A stretch of DNA of 6,530 nt, taken from the NCBI GenBank assembly GCA_014728565.1, contig WJLK01000001.1, forward strand, positions 1-6,530. Direction: 5' to 3'. Positions 1 through 5,817 of the stretch are shown piece after piece. Below the pieces are notes generated by a model. The model was not told where the DNA came from. It did no database searches and saw nothing but the letters and a program-made list of their open reading frames with translations. The stretch comes from Candidatus Pacearchaeota archaeon. Its GTDB lineage: Archaea > Nanobdellota > Nanobdellia > Pacearchaeales > GW2011-AR1. Position 1 is the first letter of the stretch. The number at the start of each line of letters is the position of its first letter. Position numbers and translations under genes: made by a program.

Positions 1-496
1 AAGAACCTCCACCTCCTCCAGTATGATGTTTACAATCAGAAAAATCAAGTTTGCAATCAAAAGTGCATTTCAAAACACCAGAATCATATCCCTCTTTCCG
101 GCAGTTAGAAGGAATAGCATCTGAATCACACTGTTCCCCTTTACTTTTTTCAAAAATCCCATTACCACAAGGCCATACTAAATCCAACTCAGTTGTTTCT
201 TCATTCATAAAAGTATAATTTCCACTTAAAATATCATTTATAAAAAATTCAATTAGATCTCCATTTTCACCATCCTCGACAAAGAATAAGACTTTTTCTC
301 CATAAGTTCCGTTTTTAGTAGTAACACTTCCTACTAAGGTTTCGTTTATATAAGCCTCAATATCAAGATTTTTATCAACCACATTTCCTTCAGAATCAAT
401 TACTGAGCCATAAAACTGGTGATAAGTTGGAATCTGTGCTATAATAAAATTTAAATTAATCAAAAGAATTATTAAAACTAATAATTTATTCCTCAT
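1..496 (-). CDS. Secreted Cys-rich surface protein, N-terminal 165 residues (runs off left edge)
   Basis: Start codon at 496..494; the frame stays open for 165 codons to the window edge, so the C-terminus is missing. Residues 1-20 form a Sec signal peptide (MRNK, hydrophobic run, then IIAQ), probably cleaved near A20/Q21. Residues 22-107 look like a small beta-sandwich domain of the kind seen in archaeal secreted proteins, opening with a YHQFYGSV motif and containing YINETLVGS and TTKNGTYG. Residues 110-155 form a disulfide-rich module, CGNGI...GEQCD...C...GYDSG...C...C...DFSDC, matching the Myxococcus-type Cys repeat (DUF4215-like). A Gly5-Ser linker (160-165) follows, implying a further domain beyond the edge. 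The start is fixed by a perfect Shine-Dalgarno GGAGGT five bases upstream. It is second in an operon after the 754-aa surface protein, which carries the same Cys module. The role is probably extracellular, in adhesion or envelope structure; the exact function is unknown. Confidence 0.85.
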   Translation of the reverse strand, partial: MRNKLLVLIILLINLNFIIAQIPTYHQFYGSVIDSEGNVVDKNLDIEAYINETLVGSVTTKNGTYGEKVLFFVEDGENGDLIEFFINDILSGNYTFMNEETTELDLVWPCGNGIFEKSKGEQCDSDAIPSNCRKEGYDSGVLKCTFDCKLDFSDCKHHTGGGGGS

Positions 497-498
497 TT

Positions 499-2763
499 TT
501 AACCTCCAATTGCCTCCCCTGTAATAGGGGTAAATGATGATTTATCTTTAACATATATCCAGTAACTGTATCTCTCATTCAACACATCTTTTTCTTCTAA
601 TGAATCATATCTACTCGAAGATTTATTGAAAATAAACAATCTATCATATTTAACCCCTTCTAAAATATTTTTTACAGTTAAAATACTTTTAGCAGTGTCT
701 CCTGAAAAAGTTCCTATTAAATTCCAACCCTGATTTAGATTAAAAGTTGGGTAATCAAAACTTGAGTTGGTCTTAGAACCATTGATATAAAGTGTAGTGT
801 TTTCTTTCATGAATAAAATATAACCCTCTCCCTCCCTAAGTTCAAGCAAATTACTAGGTTTTGATTTATTAAAATGATAAATTCTCCATTTGTTATCTGA
901 ATTATAAGTATAAAGTTTATCTGCTTTTTGTGAAATATCTCTAAAAATATAATCAACAGACATATTTTCAGCGATTAGAGGTATGCTAAAAACATTCTTT
1001 CCTTTTTTCAGAGGAATCCCTATCTCTTTCCAGTGCCTTTTAGAAGGCCTTACTTTTAACATTTTAAAAATATCTTTACTAGAATCATAAACAAAATCAT
1101 TAATCTCAACCCTGAAATAATACTCAGGAAGACCTCTCTCATCTCTGGTCCAAAAAGCAGTCCATTCAACAGAATTATTAAACCTTATATTACTTATACT
1201 ATCAACAAAATCATCTTTAGTAAAATAATCTTTTTCAATTATTGTTATATTCATAAGTTCACCATCACATTCACTTCCACTAATTAACATTTCAACTTTT
1301 GAATTGTTATGAACCAGCAGATTACTCCACTCTAATTGATTAATCATACATCCTGATATAACGCAGGCTCCATCCTTACATCCTTCCTCACATTCATACT
1401 CTCTGTATCCGATAGTATTATCATTATTACAAATTCTCTCAACAATCAAATCTCCCTTACATGTATCAGTTTCAGTTTTATTACTCTCCAAACACTCTCC
1501 TGATTTTTTACATCCAGAACCAAAACAGCTAATTTCATTATAATCCACACTTGAGGAGACAAAATAAGGATTTAGATTATCTGCATCATTATCAACACAG
1601 GTTTTTGTTATATTCCTGCAATTGGAAAAATTAAATCTAGAACAACCAGGACAACAACCCGACTCTCCCTCATCATATCCGAAATCAGCACATGTTTTTC
1701 CATCAAGATCATCACCATCACAAATCTCCTTAGCTTCCCTAATACCATTACCACATTCTGAAAATTCTTCAACAACTAAAATTCCATTAGGATAATCTTT
1801 ACTATTTATACTGTTACTTGAATTGCTTACAAGAGAAGCAATAAAATAATATTCAGGATCCCCAAAATCTTCCTGCCACTCAGCTACCCATGATGAAACT
1901 GCTTTTCCATTTAAAAAAGTAGCATTTGGAGGAGTTATATTAACAGGATCATCAAAAACAAGCACATCATCCTCCCAGATTTCAAAACTAACATCTCTTC
2001 CATCACAATTTAAACCTTCCAAAGTTAAATTAATTGTATCTCCCTCCATACCTTTTGTTTCTGACCAGTAAGCTTTTTCTAGCCTGCATGGTTTTTCAGG
2101 AATCTTTCCAGTAACAGAAGAATTTTCAATTAAATGCAAAAGATACTGAATATCAGAATCAATTAATCTACTATTGAAAATTCCTACCTCAGAGGTTCCA
2201 GAGTTTATTACCCGGAATCTTATTTTTGCAATAGTTCCATTCCCACTAACTCCGCTGCTAGAAGAAATTCTTGTTACCATATAGTTTTTAATCATTCCAT
2301 GGCCTGAGGTATCAGGACCCCATGAAAAAATTTCAGAATCTTTTTTTAAAAAATCTCCCTCCTGAATATCAACATACTCCAAAAAACCAGGATCATAATC
2401 TATGCTTAACTGAATACCATACAAGTCATCGACGCTCCCAACAGAGACATTTATCTCAAATTCCTCTTCCTCATCTATAGTAAGATTATCAGGAGATAAA
2501 AAAAGAAAAATATTTTCAGAAGATGTTTTAAATTTTTTATTGGATTTTTCAGAAACCTCTTCTTGAGTATAAGAATCTTCAATAACAAATCCTGAAAGTT
2601 TGCTTGCAGCATAAAAAGGCCTAAGAATAAAATCTCTAATACTTCCTGAATCAGTATTGTTCTCTAAACCTGAAATAAAAGTCATAAAAAGTAAAACAAT
2701 AATAATAAAAAGAATCACTAATCTTTTACTAGATTTTTCTAACTCTATAACCTCTTTTTTCAT
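499..2763 (-). CDS. Membrane-anchored multidomain surface protein with cohesin-like domain
   Basis: 754 aa, extracellular by topology. Residues 1-13 are charged and 14-33 form a hydrophobic signal-anchor or signal peptide. Residues 84-205 resemble a cohesin domain (alternating beta strands, FEINVSV, IQLSIDYDP, GTIAKIRFRV). Two homologous Ig-like modules follow at 226-332 and 472-571, with matching landmarks (C, W+7, CDG+27, WxxxW, PEYYF). Between them lie a Myxococcus-type disulfide module (337-382) and a second Cys-rich segment (389-467) ending in CKDGAC. The C-terminal 580-746 contains two repeats of a beta domain marked by KGKNVFSIPL and NQGWNLIG, as in S-layer-like proteins. About 20 N-x-S/T sequons suggest heavy N-glycosylation. 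No dockerin is visible, so a cellulosome role is not supported; adhesion or cell-surface structure is more likely. It is first in an operon, with a TATA box 19 nt upstream of the ATG and no Shine-Dalgarno. The cohesin call is moderate; the surface location is firm. Confidence 0.88.
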   Translation of the reverse strand: MKKEVIELEKSSKRLVILFIIIVLLFMTFISGLENNTDSGSIRDFILRPFYAASKLSGFVIEDSYTQEEVSEKSNKKFKTSSENIFLFLSPDNLTIDEEEEFEINVSVGSVDDLYGIQLSIDYDPGFLEYVDIQEGDFLKKDSEIFSWGPDTSGHGMIKNYMVTRISSSSGVSGNGTIAKIRFRVINSGTSEVGIFNSRLIDSDIQYLLHLIENSSVTGKIPEKPCRLEKAYWSETKGMEGDTINLTLEGLNCDGRDVSFEIWEDDVLVFDDPVNITPPNATFLNGKAVSSWVAEWQEDFGDPEYYFIASLVSNSSNSINSKDYPNGILVVEEFSECGNGIREAKEICDGDDLDGKTCADFGYDEGESGCCPGCSRFNFSNCRNITKTCVDNDADNLNPYFVSSSVDYNEISCFGSGCKKSGECLESNKTETDTCKGDLIVERICNNDNTIGYREYECEEGCKDGACVISGCMINQLEWSNLLVHNNSKVEMLISGSECDGELMNITIIEKDYFTKDDFVDSISNIRFNNSVEWTAFWTRDERGLPEYYFRVEINDFVYDSSKDIFKMLKVRPSKRHWKEIGIPLKKGKNVFSIPLIAENMSVDYIFRDISQKADKLYTYNSDNKWRIYHFNKSKPSNLLELREGEGYILFMKENTTLYINGSKTNSSFDYPTFNLNQGWNLIGTFSGDTAKSILTVKNILEGVKYDRLFIFNKSSSRYDSLEEKDVLNERYSYWIYVKDKSSFTPITGEAIGG
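502..507 (-). promoter_or_regulatory. Shine-Dalgarno site GGAGGT of the downstream operon gene
   Basis: The minus strand reads GGAGGTTAAAAATG. GGAGGT is fully complementary to the usual archaeal 16S 3' end (CACCUCC) and lies 5 nt before the ATG at 496. Its last T is also the base just before the TAA that ends the upstream gene, so a ribosome finishing that gene sits on this site. It is the only strong Shine-Dalgarno site seen in the window. Confidence 0.8.
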
Positions 2764-2781
2764 TATATTGCATAAATTTCT

Positions 2782-2792
2782 TATTTTATATA
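2782..2792 (-). promoter_or_regulatory. TATA box of the cohesin-like surface protein operon
   Basis: On the minus strand this reads TATATAAAATA and ends 19 nt before the ATG at 2763. No Shine-Dalgarno lies between, so the transcript is probably leaderless. It is divergent from the plus-strand promoter at 2863-2872. Confidence 0.6.
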
Positions 2793-2862
2793 TTTTGTTA
2801 TAGCCAATTAGATTTTATGTTTATACTACTTCCACATGAAACAGAGATTATTTATATAAAAA

Positions 2863-2872
2863 TTTATAAATA
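2863..2872 (+). promoter_or_regulatory. TATA box for the TAG-interrupted small gene
   Basis: TTTATAAATA is an excellent archaeal box A. It ends 19 nt before the ATG at 2891, the same spacing as the other protein genes here, and no Shine-Dalgarno follows. A second TATA-like string, TTTATATA, lies just upstream at 2851-2858. A good promoter suggests the short frame is, or recently was, expressed. Confidence 0.65.
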
Positions 2873-2890
2873 CTCCTTCTAATAACTTTC

Positions 2891-3148
2891 ATGGCAAAAA
2901 AATCAGATTTAGAAATTTCACTGACTCATCTGTTAACAGGATTGGCTGGAATAGCCTGCCCAGTCCCAGTAATAGGAGAAGCTCTATTAGCAGGGTTTTT
3001 TTAGCCTATCATAAGAGATAGTCCTCTTGGAAGAAATGATGGAGCAAACCTAGGAATTTCAGCAGGAACTTCAATACTAACAAGATTGACTCTCTATGAA
3101 CCCTTTTATTTCCCAATGATGCATTATTTTTCAAGTTTTATTAATTAA
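2891..3148 (+). pseudogene. Small hydrophobic protein frame split by in-frame TAG at 3002-3004
   Basis: An ATG with a TATA box at leaderless spacing opens 37 codons. TAG at codon 38 then interrupts, and the same frame continues 47 codons to TAA at 3146-3148. The first part begins MAKKSDLE and is hydrophobic (about residues 11-37), with Gly, Pro and Cys. The second part begins PIIRDSPLGRND and ends in an aromatic hydrophobic stretch with FPMMHYF. Together it would be an 85-position, probably two-pass, membrane protein. Codon choice after the stop (AGA, GGA, CCT, GCA) matches the neighbouring genes, so the downstream half looks coding. Options are a recent nonsense mutation, readthrough, or a sequencing error by substitution. 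A simple indel in the T7 run before TAG would change the frame and is not supported. I do not recognise the family. The 425 bp between 2763 and 3189 hold only this frame and three promoters. Confidence 0.55.
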
Positions 3149-3161
3149 AAAACCAAAATTC

Positions 3162-3169
3162 TTTAAATA
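3162..3169 (+). promoter_or_regulatory. TATA box of srp54
   Basis: TTTAAATA ends 20 nt before the ATG at 3189, with no convincing Shine-Dalgarno between, consistent with a leaderless or nearly leaderless srp54 transcript. Confidence 0.6.
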
Positions 3170-3188
3170 CTAATTTTCTATAAAGAAC

Positions 3189-4562
3189 ATGTTAGGAACA
3201 CTTGGAAACGCTCTGAAAAAAGGATTTGATAAAATAGCAGGAGCTGTGTTTATTGATAAAAAAACAATAGAGGAAATATTAAAAGATTTGCAAAGAGCCT
3301 TAATACAGGCTGATGTAAATATCTATCTAGTAAAAGAACTTGGAAACAAAATAAAAACAGAGGCTCAAAATGAAAAAATAAAAGGAATAGAAAGAAAAGA
3401 ACATCTGACTAAGATTCTCCATGATGAAATACTGAAACTTCTGGGAGGAGAAAAACATGACTTTGAATTAAAAAAAGGAAAACAAACAAAAATAATGTTA
3501 ATAGGATTATACGGAGCAGGAAAAACAACAACTGCCTCAAAACTAGCTTCTTACTACAGCAAAAGAGGTTTTAAAACAGCTCTTCTTGGATTGGATGTCC
3601 ACAGACCAGCAGCTTCTGACCAGCTAGAACAACTAGGAAAACAAATTAAAACACCTGTTTTTACTGACAAAAATGAAAAAAATCCAGTCAATATATACAA
3701 TAACTATAAAAAACAATTAAAGGAATTTGACCTTGTTATAATTGATACAGCAGGAAGACATGATCTTGACCAGGAACTTGTTGATGAAATTTCAAACCTT
3801 ACTGGAGAGATAAAACCTGATTATAAACTGCTGACTATTCAGGCAGATATTGGACAAGCTGCAAAAAACCAGGCTTCTAAATTCCAGGAAACCTGTGGTA
3901 TTAATGGAGTGATAATAACAAGAATGGATTCAACTGCAAAAGCAGGAGGTGCTCTAACAGCATGCAATGAAACAAAAGCTCCTGTTTTTTTTATTGGAAC
4001 AGGAGAGAAACCAAGTGAATTTGAAACATTTAATCCTAAGTCCTTTATCTCCAGGCTTCTTGGACTAGGTGACCTAGAAGGACTTCTGGAAAAAGTCCAG
4101 AGTGCAGTAGATGAAAAATCCCAGAAAAAACTAAAAACAAAACTAGAAAAAGGAAAATTCAACCTAAGAGACTTCCAGGAACAACTTAAACAAATGGGAA
4201 GCATGGGAAGTTTTTCCAAGATGCTGGAGATGGTTCCTGGATTTGGAAAAGCAAAAATTCCTGAAAATCTAATGGGTGTTCAGGAAGAGAAATTAAAAAA
4301 ATGGCAGTATCTGATTGACTCTATGACTCATGAAGAAATAGATAATCCTGAGATAATAGAGAAACAAACCAAAAGACTCCAGAGAATAGCAAAAGGTTCT
4401 GGAACAACCACCACTGATATAAGGCAGTTGTTAAAACAATACAAAGTTCTAAAAGACCTGGCAACAGGTTCTGACATTAATGACCTTGATATGTCTCAGG
4501 GACTTTCCCAGAAACAGATGCAGAAAATAATGAAAAAATTCGGAAAAAAAATCAAGTTCTAG
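3189..4562 (+). CDS. srp54: Signal recognition particle GTPase SRP54
   Basis: 457 aa, the usual full length of archaeal SRP54. It binds signal sequences of nascent secretory and membrane proteins together with 7S RNA, and docks with FtsY through GTP-dependent heterodimerisation at the membrane. The N domain (about 1-90) has the typical QRALIQADVN motif. The G domain has G1 GLYGAGKTTT (106-115), DVHRPAA (136-142), G3 DTAGR (186-190), G4 TRMD (244-247) and GTGEK (270-274). The M domain (about 300-457) shows NLRDFQEQLKQMG, MVPGFGK, and the RNA-binding stretch with GSGTTTTDIRQLLKQY (403-418); it contains nine Met residues. Small departures from consensus are G1 Q-to-Y, the G4 Lys-to-Arg, and DSTAKAGG where DGTAKGG is usual. 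The start matches the family N-terminus (MLxxLGxxLxKxFDKI). It ends in TAG, whose last base abuts the stop codon of the convergent gene. Its 3' transcript probably runs antisense into that gene. Confidence 0.97.
   Translation: MLGTLGNALKKGFDKIAGAVFIDKKTIEEILKDLQRALIQADVNIYLVKELGNKIKTEAQNEKIKGIERKEHLTKILHDEILKLLGGEKHDFELKKGKQTKIMLIGLYGAGKTTTASKLASYYSKRGFKTALLGLDVHRPAASDQLEQLGKQIKTPVFTDKNEKNPVNIYNNYKKQLKEFDLVIIDTAGRHDLDQELVDEISNLTGEIKPDYKLLTIQADIGQAAKNQASKFQETCGINGVIITRMDSTAKAGGALTACNETKAPVFFIGTGEKPSEFETFNPKSFISRLLGLGDLEGLLEKVQSAVDEKSQKKLKTKLEKGKFNLRDFQEQLKQMGSMGSFSKMLEMVPGFGKAKIPENLMGVQEEKLKKWQYLIDSMTHEEIDNPEIIEKQTKRLQRIAKGSGTTTTDIRQLLKQYKVLKDLATGSDINDLDMSQGLSQKQMQKIMKKFGKKIKF
4544..4551 (-). 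terminator. T8 terminator of the minus-strand three-gene operon, inside srp54
   Basis: On the minus strand this is a run of eight T about 12 nt beyond the TAA at 4563-4565. Archaeal RNA polymerase can terminate on such U-tracts without a hairpin. The run encodes Lys codons near the C-terminus of srp54 on the other strand, and a second T-run follows at 4533-4538. The termination role is inferred from position and composition. Confidence 0.45.
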
Positions 4563-4964
4563 TTACTTACAGCAACGGATTGTTACGGTATCCTCTCCAC
4601 TATATGGAGCAACATCATAAAAAGTGATGCATTGACCTCCACTAGTATATCTATGTCCATAATCCTCATCTCCACATACAAATCCCAGAGCCTCGTAACC
4701 ACTATTACAACAAACTTCTTCATTATGATGCCCAGATTCACCAATATTTTCTGAATAATCATAACAATCAAGACTTCTACTTATAGAAGGACAGTTGGTT
4801 CCGTCACTTAAACAAACTCCCTCTAACTCACCTGAATCATGGCCCTGCTCACTGGGATTAGAACCACCATAAGCAACTAACAATCCAACTGCAATTAAAA
4901 ACACAAAAACTATTATTAAAAACCAAAAATCCTTTTTCTTTATTTTTACTCTTATTTTCCCCAT
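4563..4964 (-). CDS. Third tandem paralogue: small single-pass Cys-rich surface protein
   Basis: 133 aa, the last of three paralogous genes, 1 nt after the preceding stop (TAAGATG), suggesting translational coupling or reinitiation; no Shine-Dalgarno is seen. Residues 1-11 are strongly basic and 13-33 are hydrophobic (a signal-anchor or signal peptide). AYGGSNP and the family core GHDSGELEGVCLSDGTNCPS (41-60) follow. The variable half (61-133) has LDCY, VCC, GYEALGF, an extra Cys pair at 97 and 112, and a terminal IRCCK. It has nine Cys in all, more than its two siblings. I infer an extracellular disulfide-stabilised domain. The GxxPxxxGHDxGEhEG pattern resembles secreted proteins I associate with DPANN archaea, but I cannot name a family. 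Its stop codon directly abuts that of srp54 on the opposite strand. Confidence 0.85.
   Translation of the reverse strand: MGKIRVKIKKKDFWFLIIVFVFLIAVGLLVAYGGSNPSEQGHDSGELEGVCLSDGTNCPSISRSLDCYDYSENIGESGHHNEEVCCNSGYEALGFVCGDEDYGHRYTSGGQCITFYDVAPYSGEDTVTIRCCK
4785..4841 (-). repeat. 57-nt near-identical repeat, copy in third paralogue
   Basis: Encodes the core HDSGELEG...NCPS segment. It differs from the copy at 5182-5238 by one base in 57, a synonymous third-position change. Confidence 0.85.
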
Positions 4965-4965
4965 C

Positions 4966-5361
4966 TTATGTAAATCTACAACATTTAATAGAAGTTATTT
5001 CCCCACTAGATATATGAAAGAAACGAAAAGCATCTCTAGGACCTGCAAAGGTTCTGTAATCAGTTTCCCTTGTAAAATCCTGAGAAGTCCAACTTACAGC
5101 AACATAACCAATATCGCAACGAAGATTAAAACCTTCTCCTTCGTTAGTTTCATTTTTATAACAATCAAGAGTTCCTCCTAAAGAAGGACAGTTGGTTCCG
5201 TCACTTAAGCAAACTCCCTCTAACTCACCTGAATCATGACCATGTTCACTAGGATCAGAACCACCATAAGCAAATAATAATCCAACTGCAATTAAAAAAA
5301 CTATCAATCCAAAAACCAACAATAGATTCTTTTTTTCAATTCCAATAATAATTTCATCCAT
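4966..5361 (-). CDS. Second tandem paralogue: small single-pass surface protein
   Basis: 131 aa, the middle gene of the trio, starting 2 nt after the stop of the first (TAAAAATG). A weak AAGGA lies about 15 nt upstream, so coupling seems more likely than independent initiation. The N-terminus MDEIIIGIEKKN is less basic than in the third copy. Residues 13-33 form the membrane segment and share VFLIAVGLL with the third paralogue. The core 41-60 is identical to that copy (GHDSGELEG...NCPS). The C-terminal half is different: LDCY, then RCDIGYVAVSW, an Arg- and Phe-rich stretch, and a terminal IKCCRFT. It has only six Cys, lacking the CC pair found mid-domain in both siblings. The likely location is the outer face of the cell membrane. 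Function unknown; an adhesin, pilin-like or decoy-type surface protein are all possible and none can be proved. Confidence 0.85.
   Translation of the reverse strand: MDEIIIGIEKKNLLLVFGLIVFLIAVGLLFAYGGSDPSEHGHDSGELEGVCLSDGTNCPSLGGTLDCYKNETNEGEGFNLRCDIGYVAVSWTSQDFTRETDYRTFAGPRDAFRFFHISSGEITSIKCCRFT
5182..5238 (-). repeat. 57-nt near-identical repeat, copy in second paralogue
   Basis: One mismatch to the copy at 4785-4841 and five to the copy at 5586-5642, while the sequence encoding the C-terminal half is not alignable by eye. Confidence 0.85.
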
Positions 5362-5363
5362 TT

Positions 5364-5765
5364 TTAAGACAAAGTTCCTTTACAGCATTTTATTTTAATA
5401 GGACCATTTACATTAGTAAAATCAACACAATATCTACCTTCTGCATCTATTTTAAATTCAGTCCTAGGCTGAGTTGATTCATTTGCGACCCAAGATACAG
5501 GAATATAACCATCATCAAGAAAACAACAAACCTTAGCTCCTGAACTAACATCCTTCTCCTTAATATAACAATCAAGTTCTCCTAAAGAAGGGCAGTTGGT
5601 TCCATCACTTAAGCAAACTCCCTCTAACTCACCTTGGTCATGGCCGTGAACAACAGGATTTGTACCTCCATAAGCAATTATTAATCCTGCTATAACTGCT
5701 ATTATTAAAATACCTGTTAAAAAATAAGCAAATTTCTTATCAAAATTAATATTAATATCCACCAT
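5364..5765 (-). CDS. First tandem paralogue: small single-pass Cys-rich surface protein
   Basis: 133 aa, the promoter-proximal gene of the trio. Its ATG lies 24 nt from the palindromic TATA box it shares with bud32. Residues 12-33 are hydrophobic (membrane anchor or signal peptide), then AYGGTNP and the core GHDQGELEG...NCPS (41-60). The variable half has LDCY, VCC (79-81), GYIPVSW, YCVDF and a terminal IKCCKGTLS. It has eight Cys. It is the most divergent of the three at the DNA level, while keeping exactly the same residue numbering through position 60. The shared skeleton (LDCY, then GY plus two residues and a hydrophobic or aromatic pair, then CC near the C-terminus) argues that all three C-terminal halves are one fold with fast-changing loops. 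Function unknown; probably extracellular. Confidence 0.85.
   Translation of the reverse strand: MVDININFDKKFAYFLTGILIIAVIAGLIIAYGGTNPVVHGHDQGELEGVCLSDGTNCPSLGELDCYIKEKDVSSGAKVCCFLDDGYIPVSWVANESTQPRTEFKIDAEGRYCVDFTNVNGPIKIKCCKGTLS
5586..5642 (-). repeat. 57-nt near-identical repeat, copy in first paralogue
   Basis: 52 of 57 bases match the copy in the second paralogue. Three of the five differences cluster at the codons for the Asp-Ser/Gln pair after GH. Confidence 0.8.
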
Positions 5766-5788
5766 CTTTTCTTATACAAATAATTAGA

Positions 5789-5798
5789 TATTTAAATA
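5789..5798. promoter_or_regulatory. Palindromic TATA box shared by divergent bud32 and surface-protein operon
   Basis: TATTTAAATA is its own reverse complement. It ends 20 nt before the bud32 ATG on the plus strand and 24 nt before the ATG of the first paralogue on the minus strand. I see no other TATA box in the 52-bp gap, so the same element appears to serve both directions. Purines (AGAAATC) next to it on the minus-strand side could act as a BRE favouring the surface operon; the plus-strand side is less clear. Confidence 0.6.
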
Positions 5799-5817
5799 GA
5801 TTTCTATTAAAAAAATC

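Noticed and set aside
2996..3004. T7 run before the TAG as a programmed frameshift site
   Set aside because: Neither the +1 nor the -1 frame stays open for more than a few codons, while the original frame continues 47 codons, so frameshifting gives no useful product.
3002..3004. TAG as a pyrrolysine codon
   Set aside because: No methylamine pathway context is present, and srp54 in the same window ends in TAG at the expected length.
3839..4219. Minus-strand open frame of 126 codons
   Set aside because: It lies wholly antisense to the conserved G and M domain coding of srp54. Its Ser- and Phe-rich translation has no recognisable domain, so it is a shadow frame.
4583..4771. Minus-strand open frame of 62 codons
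   Set aside because: It is an offset frame inside the third paralogue, whose own frame has a clear membrane segment, conserved core and Cys pattern.
4785..5642. Regular repeats as a CRISPR array
   Set aside because: Three copies about 400 bp apart lie in frame within paralogous genes; spacing and context do not fit an array.
4563..5765. Trio as classical class III (type IV) archaeal pilins
   Set aside because: No FlaK/PibD-type cleavage motif (Lys/Arg-Gly before the hydrophobic helix) is clear in the N-termini; a signal peptide or anchor fits better.
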